Counted from the first letter of the stretch, positions 1-5,611 are shown. The stretch is DNA of 11,160 nucleotides from Acidobacteriota bacterium (GCA_003819755.1 RPQK01000163.1:1-11160), one strand, 5' to 3'. Program-made: numbers and translations. Notes: generated from the sequence alone by a model not told the origin.

Positions 1-34
1 CGCCGATGCTGCGGTTGCGGCCCGGGCGCTTCAG

Positions 35-90
35 AGGCGCGGGGTTTCGATACAACTCGCCACAAAACGGCGAGTCACTCAACCGCCGCT
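35..90. repeat. Dispersed palindromic (REP-like) repeat, copy 1
   Basis: Bases 35-85 match bases 565-615 without gaps at 46 of 51 positions, and the first 26 bases are identical. The unit folds: ACTCGCC (55-61) pairs with GGCGAGT (69-75) around a 7-base loop, and GGTT (43-46) can pair with AACC (81-84) outside it. Differences between the copies fall mostly in the loop, which suggests the stem is what is conserved. No coding sequence is seen here. It resembles REP-type intergenic palindromes, but no associated transposase is in the window. Confidence 0.7.
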
Positions 91-122
91 CAATTGGGTG
101 GTCCGCTTACTCTGCTCGCCTT

Positions 123-218
123 GCTCCGCGTTGTGCGCGGCTCTGTGAGGTGGGTGCTATCGGTTCCGGCCGGGTCGCTCCGCTAAAAGACGCTGCGGCT
201 CTGTGAGGTGGGTGCTAT
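123..218. repeat. Two-copy tandem repeat with 58-bp period
   Basis: A 24-base block starting GCGGCTCTGTGAGG occurs at 137-160 and again, identically, at 195-218. Each copy is preceded by GCTCCGC (123-129 and 177-183). Each unit has a small internal stem: CCGCG with CGCGG around TTGTG in the first, CCGC with GCGG in the second. The second unit contains CGCTAAAAG, also found in the palindromic repeat at 565-621, so the two may be related. Bases 1-236 hold no credible gene, only these repeats and unassigned sequence. Confidence 0.6.
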
Positions 219-236
219 GGCAACAAAGAGGGGATA

Positions 237-329
237 CGGAGGAGGTGGGATTCGAACCCACGTGCCCGGCTCATCACCAGGCAACTCGATTTCGAGTCGA
301 GCCCGTTACAACCACTTCGGTACTCCTCC
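237..329 (-). tRNA. tRNA-Ser (anticodon CGA)
   Basis: Read on the minus strand, this 93-nt sequence folds as a class II tRNA. The acceptor stem pairs GGAGGAG with CTCCTCC and the discriminator is G, as usual for serine. The anticodon stem CTCGA/TCGAG encloses the loop CTCGAAA, giving anticodon CGA, which reads UCG. The long variable arm has a stem of about 7 bp (TGCCTGG with CCGGGCA), and the T arm is GTGGG-TTCGAAT-CCCAC. The 3' CCA is not encoded (TAT follows), so it must be added by the CCA-adding enzyme. The gene is divergent from the SRP RNA. Confidence 0.95.
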
Positions 330-345
330 GTACTGAGGAATCATC

Positions 346-375
346 ATTACAACGACTAAGGCCCGCCGAAGTCAA
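346..375 (-). promoter_or_regulatory. Probable sigma70-type promoter for tRNA-Ser
   Basis: On the minus strand a -35 box TTGACT (375-370) and a -10 box TGTAAT (351-346) each match the consensus at 5 of 6 positions and are 18 bp apart. The predicted start near 339 gives a leader of about 10 nt before the mature tRNA 5' end at 329. Recognised by pattern only. Confidence 0.6.
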
Positions 376-412
376 GTGTCTACACTGCTGGCTGCATCTC
401 AGCCTATTATGA

Positions 413-421
413 TGGTATAGT
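413..421 (+). promoter_or_regulatory. Extended -10 promoter for SRP RNA
   Basis: TG-G-TATAGT (413-421) is a good extended -10 element (TGn plus a hexamer matching 5 of 6). No clear -35 box lies 16-18 bp upstream, which extended -10 promoters can tolerate. The predicted start at about 428-429 lies just ahead of the first paired bases of the SRP RNA. Another -10-like hexamer, TATTAT (405-410), is close by and is an alternative. Confidence 0.5.
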
Positions 422-439
422 ACAAGCCTCAGTTGCGTG

Positions 440-545
440 ACAGGCCTCGGGCCCTGTGCAACATGTCCCTCGAATCATGTCAGGTCCGGAAGGAAGCAGC
501 ATTAAGAGGTAGCGCATGTGTGCCGCAGGTCACCCGAGGCCTGAC
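440..545 (+). ncRNA. ffs: Signal recognition particle RNA, small 4.5S type
   Basis: The near-universal SRP core GGTCCGGAAGGAAGCAGC lies at 483-500, with the GGAA tetraloop at 488-491 closed by CC/GG and the asymmetric loop bases that bind the M domain of Ffh. The ends pair perfectly: CAGGCCTCGGG (441-451) with CCCGAGGCCTG (533-543). This gives one long hairpin of about 105 nt, the size of the Gram-negative 4.5S form without an Alu domain. The RNA acts with Ffh and FtsY to target nascent membrane proteins. Exact ends are estimated from the closing stem. It lies just upstream of dnaX, a common arrangement in bacteria. Confidence 0.93.
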
Positions 546-564
546 CAGTAGAAAAGGAGCAGGA

Positions 565-621
565 AGGCGCGGGGTTTCGATACAACTCGCTAAAAGGCGG
601 CGAGTGACTCAACCGCCCGCT
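565..621. repeat. Dispersed palindromic (REP-like) repeat, copy 2
   Basis: Second copy of the 35-90 repeat, in the same orientation and exactly 530 bp downstream. ACTCGC (585-590) pairs with GCGAGT (600-605), and GGTT (573-576) can pair with AACC (611-614). It fills most of the 106-nt gap between the SRP RNA and the dnaX start. It may help end the SRP transcript or sit in the dnaX leader; there is no T-run of the kind an intrinsic terminator would have. Confidence 0.7.
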
Positions 622-651
622 GACTTGGCCTGCCCGCGGCAATCTGCAATC

Positions 652-2340
652 ATGTCCTATCAGGTTCTTGCGCGAAAGTGGCGGCCTCAGACCTTTGAAG
701 AGGTGACGGGCCAGGAGACAGTCACCAAAACCCTTCAAAACGCCATCACCAGCGGCCGTATTGCTCACGCCTTCCTGTTTTCGGGAGTCCGTGGCGTCGG
801 TAAGACAACCACAGCCCGCATTCTCGCCAAGGCGCTCAACTGCCATGAAGGCCCGACTCCCCGGCCTTGCGGCCAGTGTGTCTCCTGCTCGGAAATCGCC
901 GCCGCCGGCAGTGTCGACGTCCTCGAGATCGACGCCGCATCCAATCGCCGAATCGACGATGTGCGCGAGCTGCGAGAGAGCGTGAGATACGGGACGGCAC
1001 GGGACCGTTTCAAGGTTTTCATCATTGACGAAGTCCACATGCTGACAACCGAGGCGTTTAACGCGCTTCTTAAGACGCTGGAAGAGCCGCCGCCTCACGT
1101 CAAGCTGATCCTCGCGACCACTGAGCATCACAAGATCCCCGTCACGATTACGTCGCGCTGCCAGCAGTACGATTTCAAACCGATCCCATTCTCGCTGATC
1201 CTCGACCGGCTCGGCCTGATCTGCCGCGAAGAGGGAATCGAGATCGGGGATTACGGCTTGCGGGCGGTCACGTCTGTCGCCCAGGGGAGCATGCGCGATG
1301 CGCAATCGACTCTCGATCGGATCATCGCTTTCGCGGGCAACCGGGTCAGTGACGACGACGTCCGAAGTCTCCTGGGTGTCGTCGATGACAAACTGGTCTT
1401 AGCCACTTTTGACGCCATTCTCGCCGGGGACCGGGCTGCGCTGATACGGCAAAGTCAGGAACTGGCCGACCAGGGAATCGAACCGCTTAACTTCTGTCGG
1501 AAGCTCGTCGAACACGTCCGTAACCTGATGGTGTGTCGGGTGGCGGGCTGGGAAGAGAAACTTGTCAATCTGCCGGACACCGATAAAGAGTTGGTGCTGG
1601 CCCAGGCCGCCACGCTCTCGGAGATCGACCTGATCCGTTTCTACGACATCTTGAGCCGGACGGAGAGTGACCTCAAGTGGCATCTGCATCCCGCCATCCA
1701 TCTTGAGATGTCCCTCGTCAAGCTTATTGAGCTGACGCATCTGCCTCTCTTGGAAGACGTGATCGGACAGATGCAAACGGGTGCAACCAAGCCGGCAGCT
1801 GTACCTGCCGCCCACCCTCCAGCAGCGCACCCTCCAGCAGCGCGCCCTCCGGCAGCGCATCCTCCATTGGCGGAACGGCCGACCCCGGCTCCCGCCGCTC
1901 GGCCGGTGACCGCGCCCTCGCCTCCGGTTCCCCCGAGCGAACCGAGAACGGCTCCGGTTCCGGCTTCCGAAGGATCACAGGAACAGCACCGAGATCCAGC
2001 AATCAATCATCTGATGACCGCTCTCCAACAGCAGCATCAGTTTCGCATCTATGGCGCCTTGCTTGAGGCCGAGACCAGCCAAGCCCTGAGTCTGGACCGA
2101 GGGACGCTGCGGGTGCGGGTTTCCTCCACCACGCATGCGAAGACGCTTCAGGATCCGGCCAGCCAGCAGGTTATCAAAACCCAACTTACGAAGATCACCG
2201 GCACGGAGAGCGGGATAGCCGTGGAGGTGGAGGGCGCTGACGCGGAGCCGGGTCATGATCCGACAGAACACCCGGGCATCCGCAACCTGTTCGAAAAATA
2301 CCCGGGCAAGATCATAGTTCAGAGAAAGGTGGAAGACTGA
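652..2340 (+). CDS. dnaX: DNA polymerase III subunit tau (DnaX), 562 aa
   Basis: Clamp-loader ATPase of the replicative polymerase; it opens and loads the beta sliding clamp and tethers the core polymerase. The start is ATG 652, giving the typical N terminus MSYQVLARKWRPQTF. Earlier in-frame starts run through the SRP RNA and are rejected. Visible motifs are Walker A GVRGVGKT (45-52), zinc cysteines C64, C73, C76 and C79, Walker B IIDE (124-127), the SRC arginine finger (168-170) and a sensor-2 region GSMRDAQ (212-218). Residues about 377-438 form a Pro/Ala linker containing an AHPPA-type repeat. The C-terminal tau region (about 447-562) ends LFEKYPGKIIVQRKVED. No Shine-Dalgarno sequence is evident before the ATG. 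I see no A-rich slippery site for programmed frameshifting to the short gamma form. First gene of dnaX-ybaB-recR. Confidence 0.96.
   Translation: MSYQVLARKWRPQTFEEVTGQETVTKTLQNAITSGRIAHAFLFSGVRGVGKTTTARILAKALNCHEGPTPRPCGQCVSCSEIAAAGSVDVLEIDAASNRRIDDVRELRESVRYGTARDRFKVFIIDEVHMLTTEAFNALLKTLEEPPPHVKLILATTEHHKIPVTITSRCQQYDFKPIPFSLILDRLGLICREEGIEIGDYGLRAVTSVAQGSMRDAQSTLDRIIAFAGNRVSDDDVRSLLGVVDDKLVLATFDAILAGDRAALIRQSQELADQGIEPLNFCRKLVEHVRNLMVCRVAGWEEKLVNLPDTDKELVLAQAATLSEIDLIRFYDILSRTESDLKWHLHPAIHLEMSLVKLIELTHLPLLEDVIGQMQTGATKPAAVPAAHPPAAHPPAARPPAAHPPLAERPTPAPAARPVTAPSPPVPPSEPRTAPVPASEGSQEQHRDPAINHLMTALQQQHQFRIYGALLEAETSQALSLDRGTLRVRVSSTTHAKTLQDPASQQVIKTQLTKITGTESGIAVEVEGADAEPGHDPTEHPGIRNLFEKYPGKIIVQRKVED
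1810..1869 (+). repeat. In-frame 15-bp tandem repeat in dnaX linker
   Basis: Four consecutive 15-base units at 1810, 1825, 1840 and 1855 are variants of GCGCACCCTCCAGCA. They are in frame and encode AHPPA, AHPPA, ARPPA and AHPPL (residues 387-406) in the flexible linker before the tau-specific domains. The fourth unit has diverged at its end. Confidence 0.85.
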
Positions 2341-2342
2341 GG

Positions 2343-2648
2343 ATGAACCCAAAGCAATTACAGAAATTGATGAAGGAAGCCCAGAGGATGCAGGAACAGC
2401 TGCAGAACCAGATGCTCGAGCTGAAGGTTGACGCAGCCAGCGGCGGAGGGATGGTCTCCGTTCAGATGGACGGGAACAAGCAACTCCTGTCGATTAAAAT
2501 CGATCCTCAGGCAGTGGATCCCGCCGACGTCGAGATGTTGCAGGACCTGATTGTTGCGGCGGTGAACGAAGCCGGCCGCAAAGTTGACGCGGCCCTTAAT
2601 TCGCAGGTTACCGGAATTGGAAACGACCTGTTGGGTAATTTGGGATAG
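2343..2648 (+). CDS. ybaB: YbaB/EbfC family nucleoid-associated protein, 101 aa
   Basis: Small dimeric DNA-binding protein of the YbaB/EbfC family, widely found between dnaX and recR. In studied members it binds DNA as a tweezer-like dimer and acts in the nucleoid. The sequence has the family layout: a helical, charged N terminus (PKQLQKLMKEAQRMQEQL, residues 3-20), a central sheet with the AASGGGMVSVQMDG motif (31-44), and the signature DLIVAAVNEAGRKVD (68-82). The length is typical. ATG 2343 is 2 nt after the dnaX stop and is preceded by an AGGTGG ribosome site (2327-2332), so it is probably co-translated with dnaX. Confidence 0.95.
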   Translation: MNPKQLQKLMKEAQRMQEQLQNQMLELKVDAASGGGMVSVQMDGNKQLLSIKIDPQAVDPADVEMLQDLIVAAVNEAGRKVDAALNSQVTGIGNDLLGNLG

Positions 2649-2654
2649 GCTCCT

Positions 2655-3254
2655 ATGACTGATTCCTCCGATCCGATACAGAGACTGATCACAGAGCTGC
2701 GGAAGTTACCCGGCGTGGGGCCGAAGTCGGCTCAGCGGATGGTTTTTCACATGATCCGATCCTCGGCGGAGGACTGCCAGAAGCTGGCCGACGCCATTCT
2801 GGAGCTTAAAGCCAATCTCATTCTCTGCTCGGTGTGCAACAACATTTCCGATGTTGACCCTTGCCGCTTCTGCTCGGACTCCCGTCGGGACCCGAAAGTC
2901 ATTTGCGTGGTAGAGGAACCTTTCAACATCCTGTCCATCGAGAAGACGGGCGAGTTCAAGGGGCTCTACCACGTGCTGCACGGCGCCATCTCCCCGATCA
3001 ACGGAGTCGGACCGGATGATCTGAAGTTGAAGAATCTGCTCGGACGCCTGGGCGATGGCCGGGTGGAGGAAGTCATTGTCGCGACTAATCCGACGATCGA
3101 AGGGGAGGCGACGGCGATCTACATCTCGAGACTGATCAAGCCCCTCGCGATCCGGGTCTCGCGCATCGCCTCCGGCATCCCGGTCGGCAGCGACCTGGAA
3201 TACGCCGACGAGGTGACGATTTCACGCGCCCTGTCAGGGCGGCGAGAGTATTAA
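2655..3254 (+). CDS. recR: Recombination mediator protein RecR, 199 aa
   Basis: RecR acts with RecO (and RecF) to load RecA on SSB-coated single-stranded DNA at gaps. It shows the full family order: a helix-hairpin-helix LPGVGPKSAQR (18-28), a four-cysteine zinc finger at C58, C61, C70 and C73, a Toprim domain beginning near VICVVEEPFN (82-91) and including NPTIEGEATA (145-154), and the C-terminal motif GIPVGSDLEYADEVT (174-188). About 200 aa is the usual size. It starts 6 nt after ybaB ends, as the last gene of the operon, and ends directly before a long hairpin. Confidence 0.97.
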   Translation: MTDSSDPIQRLITELRKLPGVGPKSAQRMVFHMIRSSAEDCQKLADAILELKANLILCSVCNNISDVDPCRFCSDSRRDPKVICVVEEPFNILSIEKTGEFKGLYHVLHGAISPINGVGPDDLKLKNLLGRLGDGRVEEVIVATNPTIEGEATAIYISRLIKPLAIRVSRIASGIPVGSDLEYADEVTISRALSGRREY

Positions 3255-3357
3255 GACGGACGGATAAGGAAAAAAGACCTCAAGGACCTCCAAGGAGGGT
3301 CTGACTTCTGGTCCTTGAGGTCCTTGTTGTCCTTGAGGTCTTTTGTCCGTGTCCGTC
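3255..3357. terminator. Long hairpin between convergent recR and moaB; likely bidirectional terminator
   Basis: This gap between convergent genes is almost entirely one imperfect inverted repeat. The outer arms are GACGGAC (3255-3261) and GTCCGTC (3351-3357). The inner arms are AAGACCTCAAGGAC (3274-3287) and GTCCTTGAGGTCTT (3329-3342), with further pairing inside. The stem is flanked by an A-run on the left (3270-3275) and a T-run on the right (3341-3344), so a transcript from either side would end with a stem followed by U's. The right arm is built of a 9-base unit (GTCCTTGAG, GTCCTTGTT, GTCCTTGAG), the same family as the hairpin at 8241-8323. Confidence 0.65.
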
Positions 3358-3367
3358 GTTCTAATGC

Positions 3368-3841
3368 TCAGTGCCCGGTTTTTCCCTGCAGCAGGTCGAC
3401 CGCATGAGGCAGCAGGCCTAAGACGGCGGTCAGAGACTCGACCGCCCCTTTGGTGCTTCCCGGCAGGCATAGGACGAGACTCCGGCCCAGGCAACCCGCC
3501 AGCGAGCGTGAAAGCGCGGCTTTCTCCGTCTTTTCCAGGCCTCTGAGCCGCATAAGCTCGGCCAACCCCGGAATTTCCTTATCGAGTATTGGCCGGACGG
3601 CCTCGGGGGTCACATCACGCGCGGAGATTCCTGTTCCGCCGGTCAACACGACCAAATCGACGACATCGGAAACTATTCTCCGCACTTCCCTGGCGATCGC
3701 TTCGGTTTCATCCGGAACTACGCTTGTCCCGCCGACTTCCCAACCCTCTGCGCTCAGCACTTGAGCCAGCGCCGGGCCGGAGAGATCTTCCCGGAGACCT
3801 GCGGAGCAGCTGTCGCTCACGGTGATCACGGTTGCTCTCAT
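3368..3841 (-). CDS. moaB: MoaB/Mog-family molybdenum cofactor protein, 157 aa
   Basis: Member of the MoaB/Mog fold family. Mog-type members adenylylate molybdopterin before molybdenum insertion; MoaB proteins are close relatives, and the symbol is given on family similarity. Motifs from ATG 3841 are an N-terminal strand MRATVITVSDSCSAG (1-15), the nucleotide/pterin loop TGGTGISARDVTPEA (67-81) including D76 and E80, and LPGSTKGAVESL (126-137). The length fits single-domain MoaB/Mog rather than the larger MoeA. An upstream ATG at 3862 is less likely, because the start at 3841 shares one base with the moaE stop (TGATG), typical of coupled translation. Last gene of moaD-moaE-moaB; moaA, moaC and moeA are not in the window. 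Confidence 0.88.
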   Translation of the reverse strand: MRATVITVSDSCSAGLREDLSGPALAQVLSAEGWEVGGTSVVPDETEAIAREVRRIVSDVVDLVVLTGGTGISARDVTPEAVRPILDKEIPGLAELMRLRGLEKTEKAALSRSLAGCLGRSLVLCLPGSTKGAVESLTAVLGLLPHAVDLLQGKTGH

Positions 3842-4257
3842 CAGGCGTGGTCCTCGACCCAAACCGCACCGTCTTCGTAGTGTTCCCGCTTCCAGATGGG
3901 AACAGTGGTCTTAAGGGAATCGATAATGAACCGGCAGGCGTCGAACGCGTCGGCACGGTGCGCTGATGAAACGGCGACGAGTACGCTCGTTTCCCCGACG
4001 TTGACGTGTCCGGTCCGATGAAGGAGGGCGAGTTCGAGTAGCGGCCAGCGCCTGCGGGCCTCCGCGGCGATCCTTTCCATCTCCGGCAGCGCCATTTCCG
4101 GGAAGGCTTCGTAAAAGAGGTGGGTCACTTGTCGGCCCCGAGACTCCAGCCGGACGGTTCCCTCAAACGTAACGATGGCTCCGGCGCCCGGGCAGCTGAC
4201 AGCTTGGAGGATTTCGGCTCGTCGTGGCTCAATCGCCTGGTCGGTCAGCCCGATCAT
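3841..4257 (-). CDS. moaE: Molybdopterin synthase catalytic subunit MoaE, 138 aa
   Basis: Large subunit of molybdopterin synthase, which transfers sulfur from MoaD thiocarboxylate to cyclic pyranopterin monophosphate to make the dithiolene of molybdopterin. Family features are GAIVTFEGTVR (26-36), YEAFPEMA (49-56), HRTGHVNVGE (80-89), SSAHRADAFDAC (97-108) and IDSLKTTVPIWKRE (112-125). K116 and K123 correspond by position in the motif to the lysines important in the E. coli enzyme. The length is slightly below the E. coli protein. ATG 4257 overlaps the moaD stop by 4 nt (ATGA), so subunits of the heterotetramer are made from coupled genes. Confidence 0.95.
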   Translation of the reverse strand: MIGLTDQAIEPRRAEILQAVSCPGAGAIVTFEGTVRLESRGRQVTHLFYEAFPEMALPEMERIAAEARRRWPLLELALLHRTGHVNVGETSVLVAVSSAHRADAFDACRFIIDSLKTTVPIWKREHYEDGAVWVEDHA

Positions 4258-4502
4258 ACGCGGCCTCCGCTCACCGGGGGGAAGAAAGCCACGCGGTCCC
4301 CGGGTGAAACCGGCGTCTGCCAGTTCCCGCAGACTTCGTTAACGGCGACGAGGGTGACCGGTCGGAACCGTTCGAGAGCAGGGAACCGTCTGGTCAGTTC
4401 TTCGAAGAGCTCCCTCGAGGACGCGACACTGTCCCAGGCTAATTCGATATCAGCCTGGCCTGCAGCTTCCCTCAGAGAGGCGAACAGTCGGACTGTGACC
4501 AT
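4254..4502 (-). CDS. moaD: Molybdopterin synthase sulfur carrier MoaD, 82 aa, with two residues after Gly-Gly
   Basis: Ubiquitin-like sulfur carrier. Its C-terminal glycine is normally adenylated by MoeB and thiocarboxylated, then inserted into the MoaE active site. Family features are MVTVRLFASLREAAG (1-15), VNEV (54-57), the loop SPGDRVAFFPPVSGG (66-80) and the overall size. The oddity is that the frame continues past G79-G80 with Arg-Val before TGA, whereas MoaD proteins usually end exactly at GG. The start is ATG 4502, where the family's first strand begins; longer in-frame extensions would run back through the divergent gene and lack similarity. First gene of the operon, with a promoter directly before it. 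Confidence 0.9.
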   Translation of the reverse strand: MVTVRLFASLREAAGQADIELAWDSVASSRELFEELTRRFPALERFRPVTLVAVNEVCGNWQTPVSPGDRVAFFPPVSGGRV

Positions 4503-4509
4503 CCAGGCA

Positions 4510-4539
4510 ATTATACGATTGATGATTGGTGATTGTTGA
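4510..4539 (-). promoter_or_regulatory. Promoter for moaD-moaE-moaB, possibly giving a leaderless mRNA
   Basis: A perfect -10 hexamer TATAAT lies at 4515-4510 on the minus strand, with a weak -35 TCAACA (4539-4534, 4 of 6) 18 bp upstream. Only 7 nt (TGCCTGG) separate the -10 box from the moaD ATG, so the expected start point coincides with the A of ATG. No Shine-Dalgarno sequence is present in that space. Confidence 0.55.
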
Positions 4540-4551
4540 TTGTCGATTGGC
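4517..4551. repeat. Degenerate 7-base tandem repeat (GATTGnn)x5
   Basis: Five consecutive heptamers read GATTGAT, GATTGGT, GATTGTT, GATTGTC and GATTGGC, followed by a diverged unit. The array overlaps the spacer and -35 region of the moaD promoter. The surrounding gap (4503-4659) also holds inverted repeats: CGATTGGCAA (4544-4553) with TTGCCAATCG (4614-4623), and GTTGATTGTCG (4535-4545) with CGACGATCAAC (4579-4589, one G-T pair). Confidence 0.7.
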
Positions 4552-4623
4552 AATCGGGAAGGCCGGTCGACCGTCAACCGACGATCAACTACCATTAATC
4601 GTAAACACACCAGTTGCCAATCG

Positions 4624-4650
4624 TTGACAGTCGGCCTAGGGACTGATAAC
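4624..4650 (+). promoter_or_regulatory. Weak candidate promoter for the lipoprotein gene
   Basis: A perfect -35 TTGACA (4624-4629) is followed after 15 bp by GATAAC (4645-4650, 4 of 6 matches). The 15-bp spacing is short for sigma70. If used, transcription would begin only a few bases before ATG 4660. Confidence 0.3.
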
Positions 4651-4659
4651 AGTGGAATT

Positions 4660-5580
4660 ATGGGGCGTACATCTCTGGTTGTGGTCTGTCTCCTTCTCTT
4701 GCCGGGATGTGCGGAGCGCGCCGAACGTTCCCCTGTCCTTCCGCCGGAAAAAGGGGTGGACCCCGTTTTGGTTCTCCTCACCAGAGACCCCGTAGCCCAG
4801 GGCCCGGTTCTCGCCTACGATGGAAGCATCTTCTTCTCGCACGGCAGGAACGTCCGTGTGGTGAGTCCTAACGGCCGGCATCGGCTCTGGACCGTCGAAC
4901 CCGCGCCCCGCGGGCACCGGATTCTGCCCGACAACACTCACCTTATCTGTGACGCGAAACGAGGGGCGATCGTGCGCTTTGACGACCTTGCCCGGCGACT
5001 CCAGGTGATAGCCTCAAAAACCCGGGGGGACCAGGTCTCGGCCCCCAGCGAGCTTGTTCTGGATCAGTGGAACGGCTTCTACTTCAGCGACAGCGGGCAA
5101 GCGGGTGAACCGCCGGGTTCGCTGCACTATGTCACGCCCGGCCGGGTCGTACGCAAGGTGGCGTCTGACCTGGCGTCCCCTACCGGCCTGGCTCTCTCAG
5201 CCGACTGGTCGGCTCTTTACGTGGTGGAGAGCGGCAAGAACCGAGTGATCCGGTTCGCAGTTCTCGAGCAGGGCCACCTCGGGCTGATGAGCGTTTTTGC
5301 GACTCTTCCCGGCTCTGAAACTCCGGCATCCGCCGACGCGGGAGGCCTGTGCTTTGACTCCTTCGGCAACCTGTACGTTGCCTATCTCAAGATGAGAGAG
5401 GTTCTCGTCCTCGATGCCGAGGGACAGCCGTTGCGGCGCTATCAGTTCGACAACCCCACCAGCGGGGTGTGTTTTGGCGGTCCGTATCTGGATCAGCTTT
5501 TTGTTACCGTGGCCGAGCCTGGCGCCCTCATGCGGCTGAATCTGGGAGTCAAGGGGCTCGATCTGCGGCCAGAGCGATAG
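4660..5580 (+). CDS. Predicted lipoprotein with SMP-30/NHL-like beta-propeller, 306 aa
   Basis: Probable exported lipoprotein. ATG 4660 gives a short hydrophobic signal (TSLVVVCLLLLPGC) with a lipobox-like cysteine at C17; the Pro at -2 is unusual. An in-frame start 120 bases earlier would put 40 polar residues ahead of the signal and is rejected. The mature part resembles SMP-30/gluconolactonase and NHL propellers, with repeated 'G + hydrophobic strand + D/N' blades: GPVLAYDGSIFFS (48-60), SELVLDQWNGFYFSDSG (130-146), SPTGLALSADWSALYVVESGKNRVIRF (173-199) and DAGGLCFDSFGNLYVAY (226-242). The usual metal ligands look mostly lost: Q47 where EGP has Glu, S130 and T175 where the family has Asn; only D226 is kept. 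The substrate is unknown, and binding or scaffolding is as likely as catalysis. Divergent from the moa operon. Confidence 0.72.
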   Translation: MGRTSLVVVCLLLLPGCAERAERSPVLPPEKGVDPVLVLLTRDPVAQGPVLAYDGSIFFSHGRNVRVVSPNGRHRLWTVEPAPRGHRILPDNTHLICDAKRGAIVRFDDLARRLQVIASKTRGDQVSAPSELVLDQWNGFYFSDSGQAGEPPGSLHYVTPGRVVRKVASDLASPTGLALSADWSALYVVESGKNRVIRFAVLEQGHLGLMSVFATLPGSETPASADAGGLCFDSFGNLYVAYLKMREVLVLDAEGQPLRRYQFDNPTSGVCFGGPYLDQLFVTVAEPGALMRLNLGVKGLDLRPER

Positions 5581-5582
5581 CG

Positions 5583-5611
5583 GGGAGCGCAGGCGTCTCG
5601 CCTGCGCTCCC
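5583..5611. terminator. Perfect 13-bp GC-rich hairpin after lipoprotein gene
   Basis: GGGAGCGCAGGCG (5583-5595) and CGCCTGCGCTCCC (5599-5611) are exact reverse complements around a TCT loop, starting 2 nt after the stop codon. No T-run follows, so a Rho-independent terminator is only partly supported. It could equally be a dispersed palindromic repeat or an mRNA 3'-end stabiliser. Confidence 0.55.

Noticed and set aside
237..329. tRNA-Ser as attachment site of an integrated element
   Set aside because: No integrase, phage gene or partial tRNA duplicate is present; the flanking direct repeats are palindromic spacers, not tRNA 3' copies.
433..651. In-frame upstream extension of dnaX
   Set aside because: It would translate the SRP RNA and a palindromic repeat; DnaX proteins begin at the MSYQVLARKWRP motif, which is at 652.
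502..1305. Long minus-strand open frame opposite dnaX
   Set aside because: It is a shadow of the dnaX coding strand, with no recognisable domain and overlap with SRP RNA.
4540..4659. Earlier start for the lipoprotein gene
   Set aside because: It would add 40 residues, encoded by repeat-rich promoter DNA, ahead of a good signal peptide.
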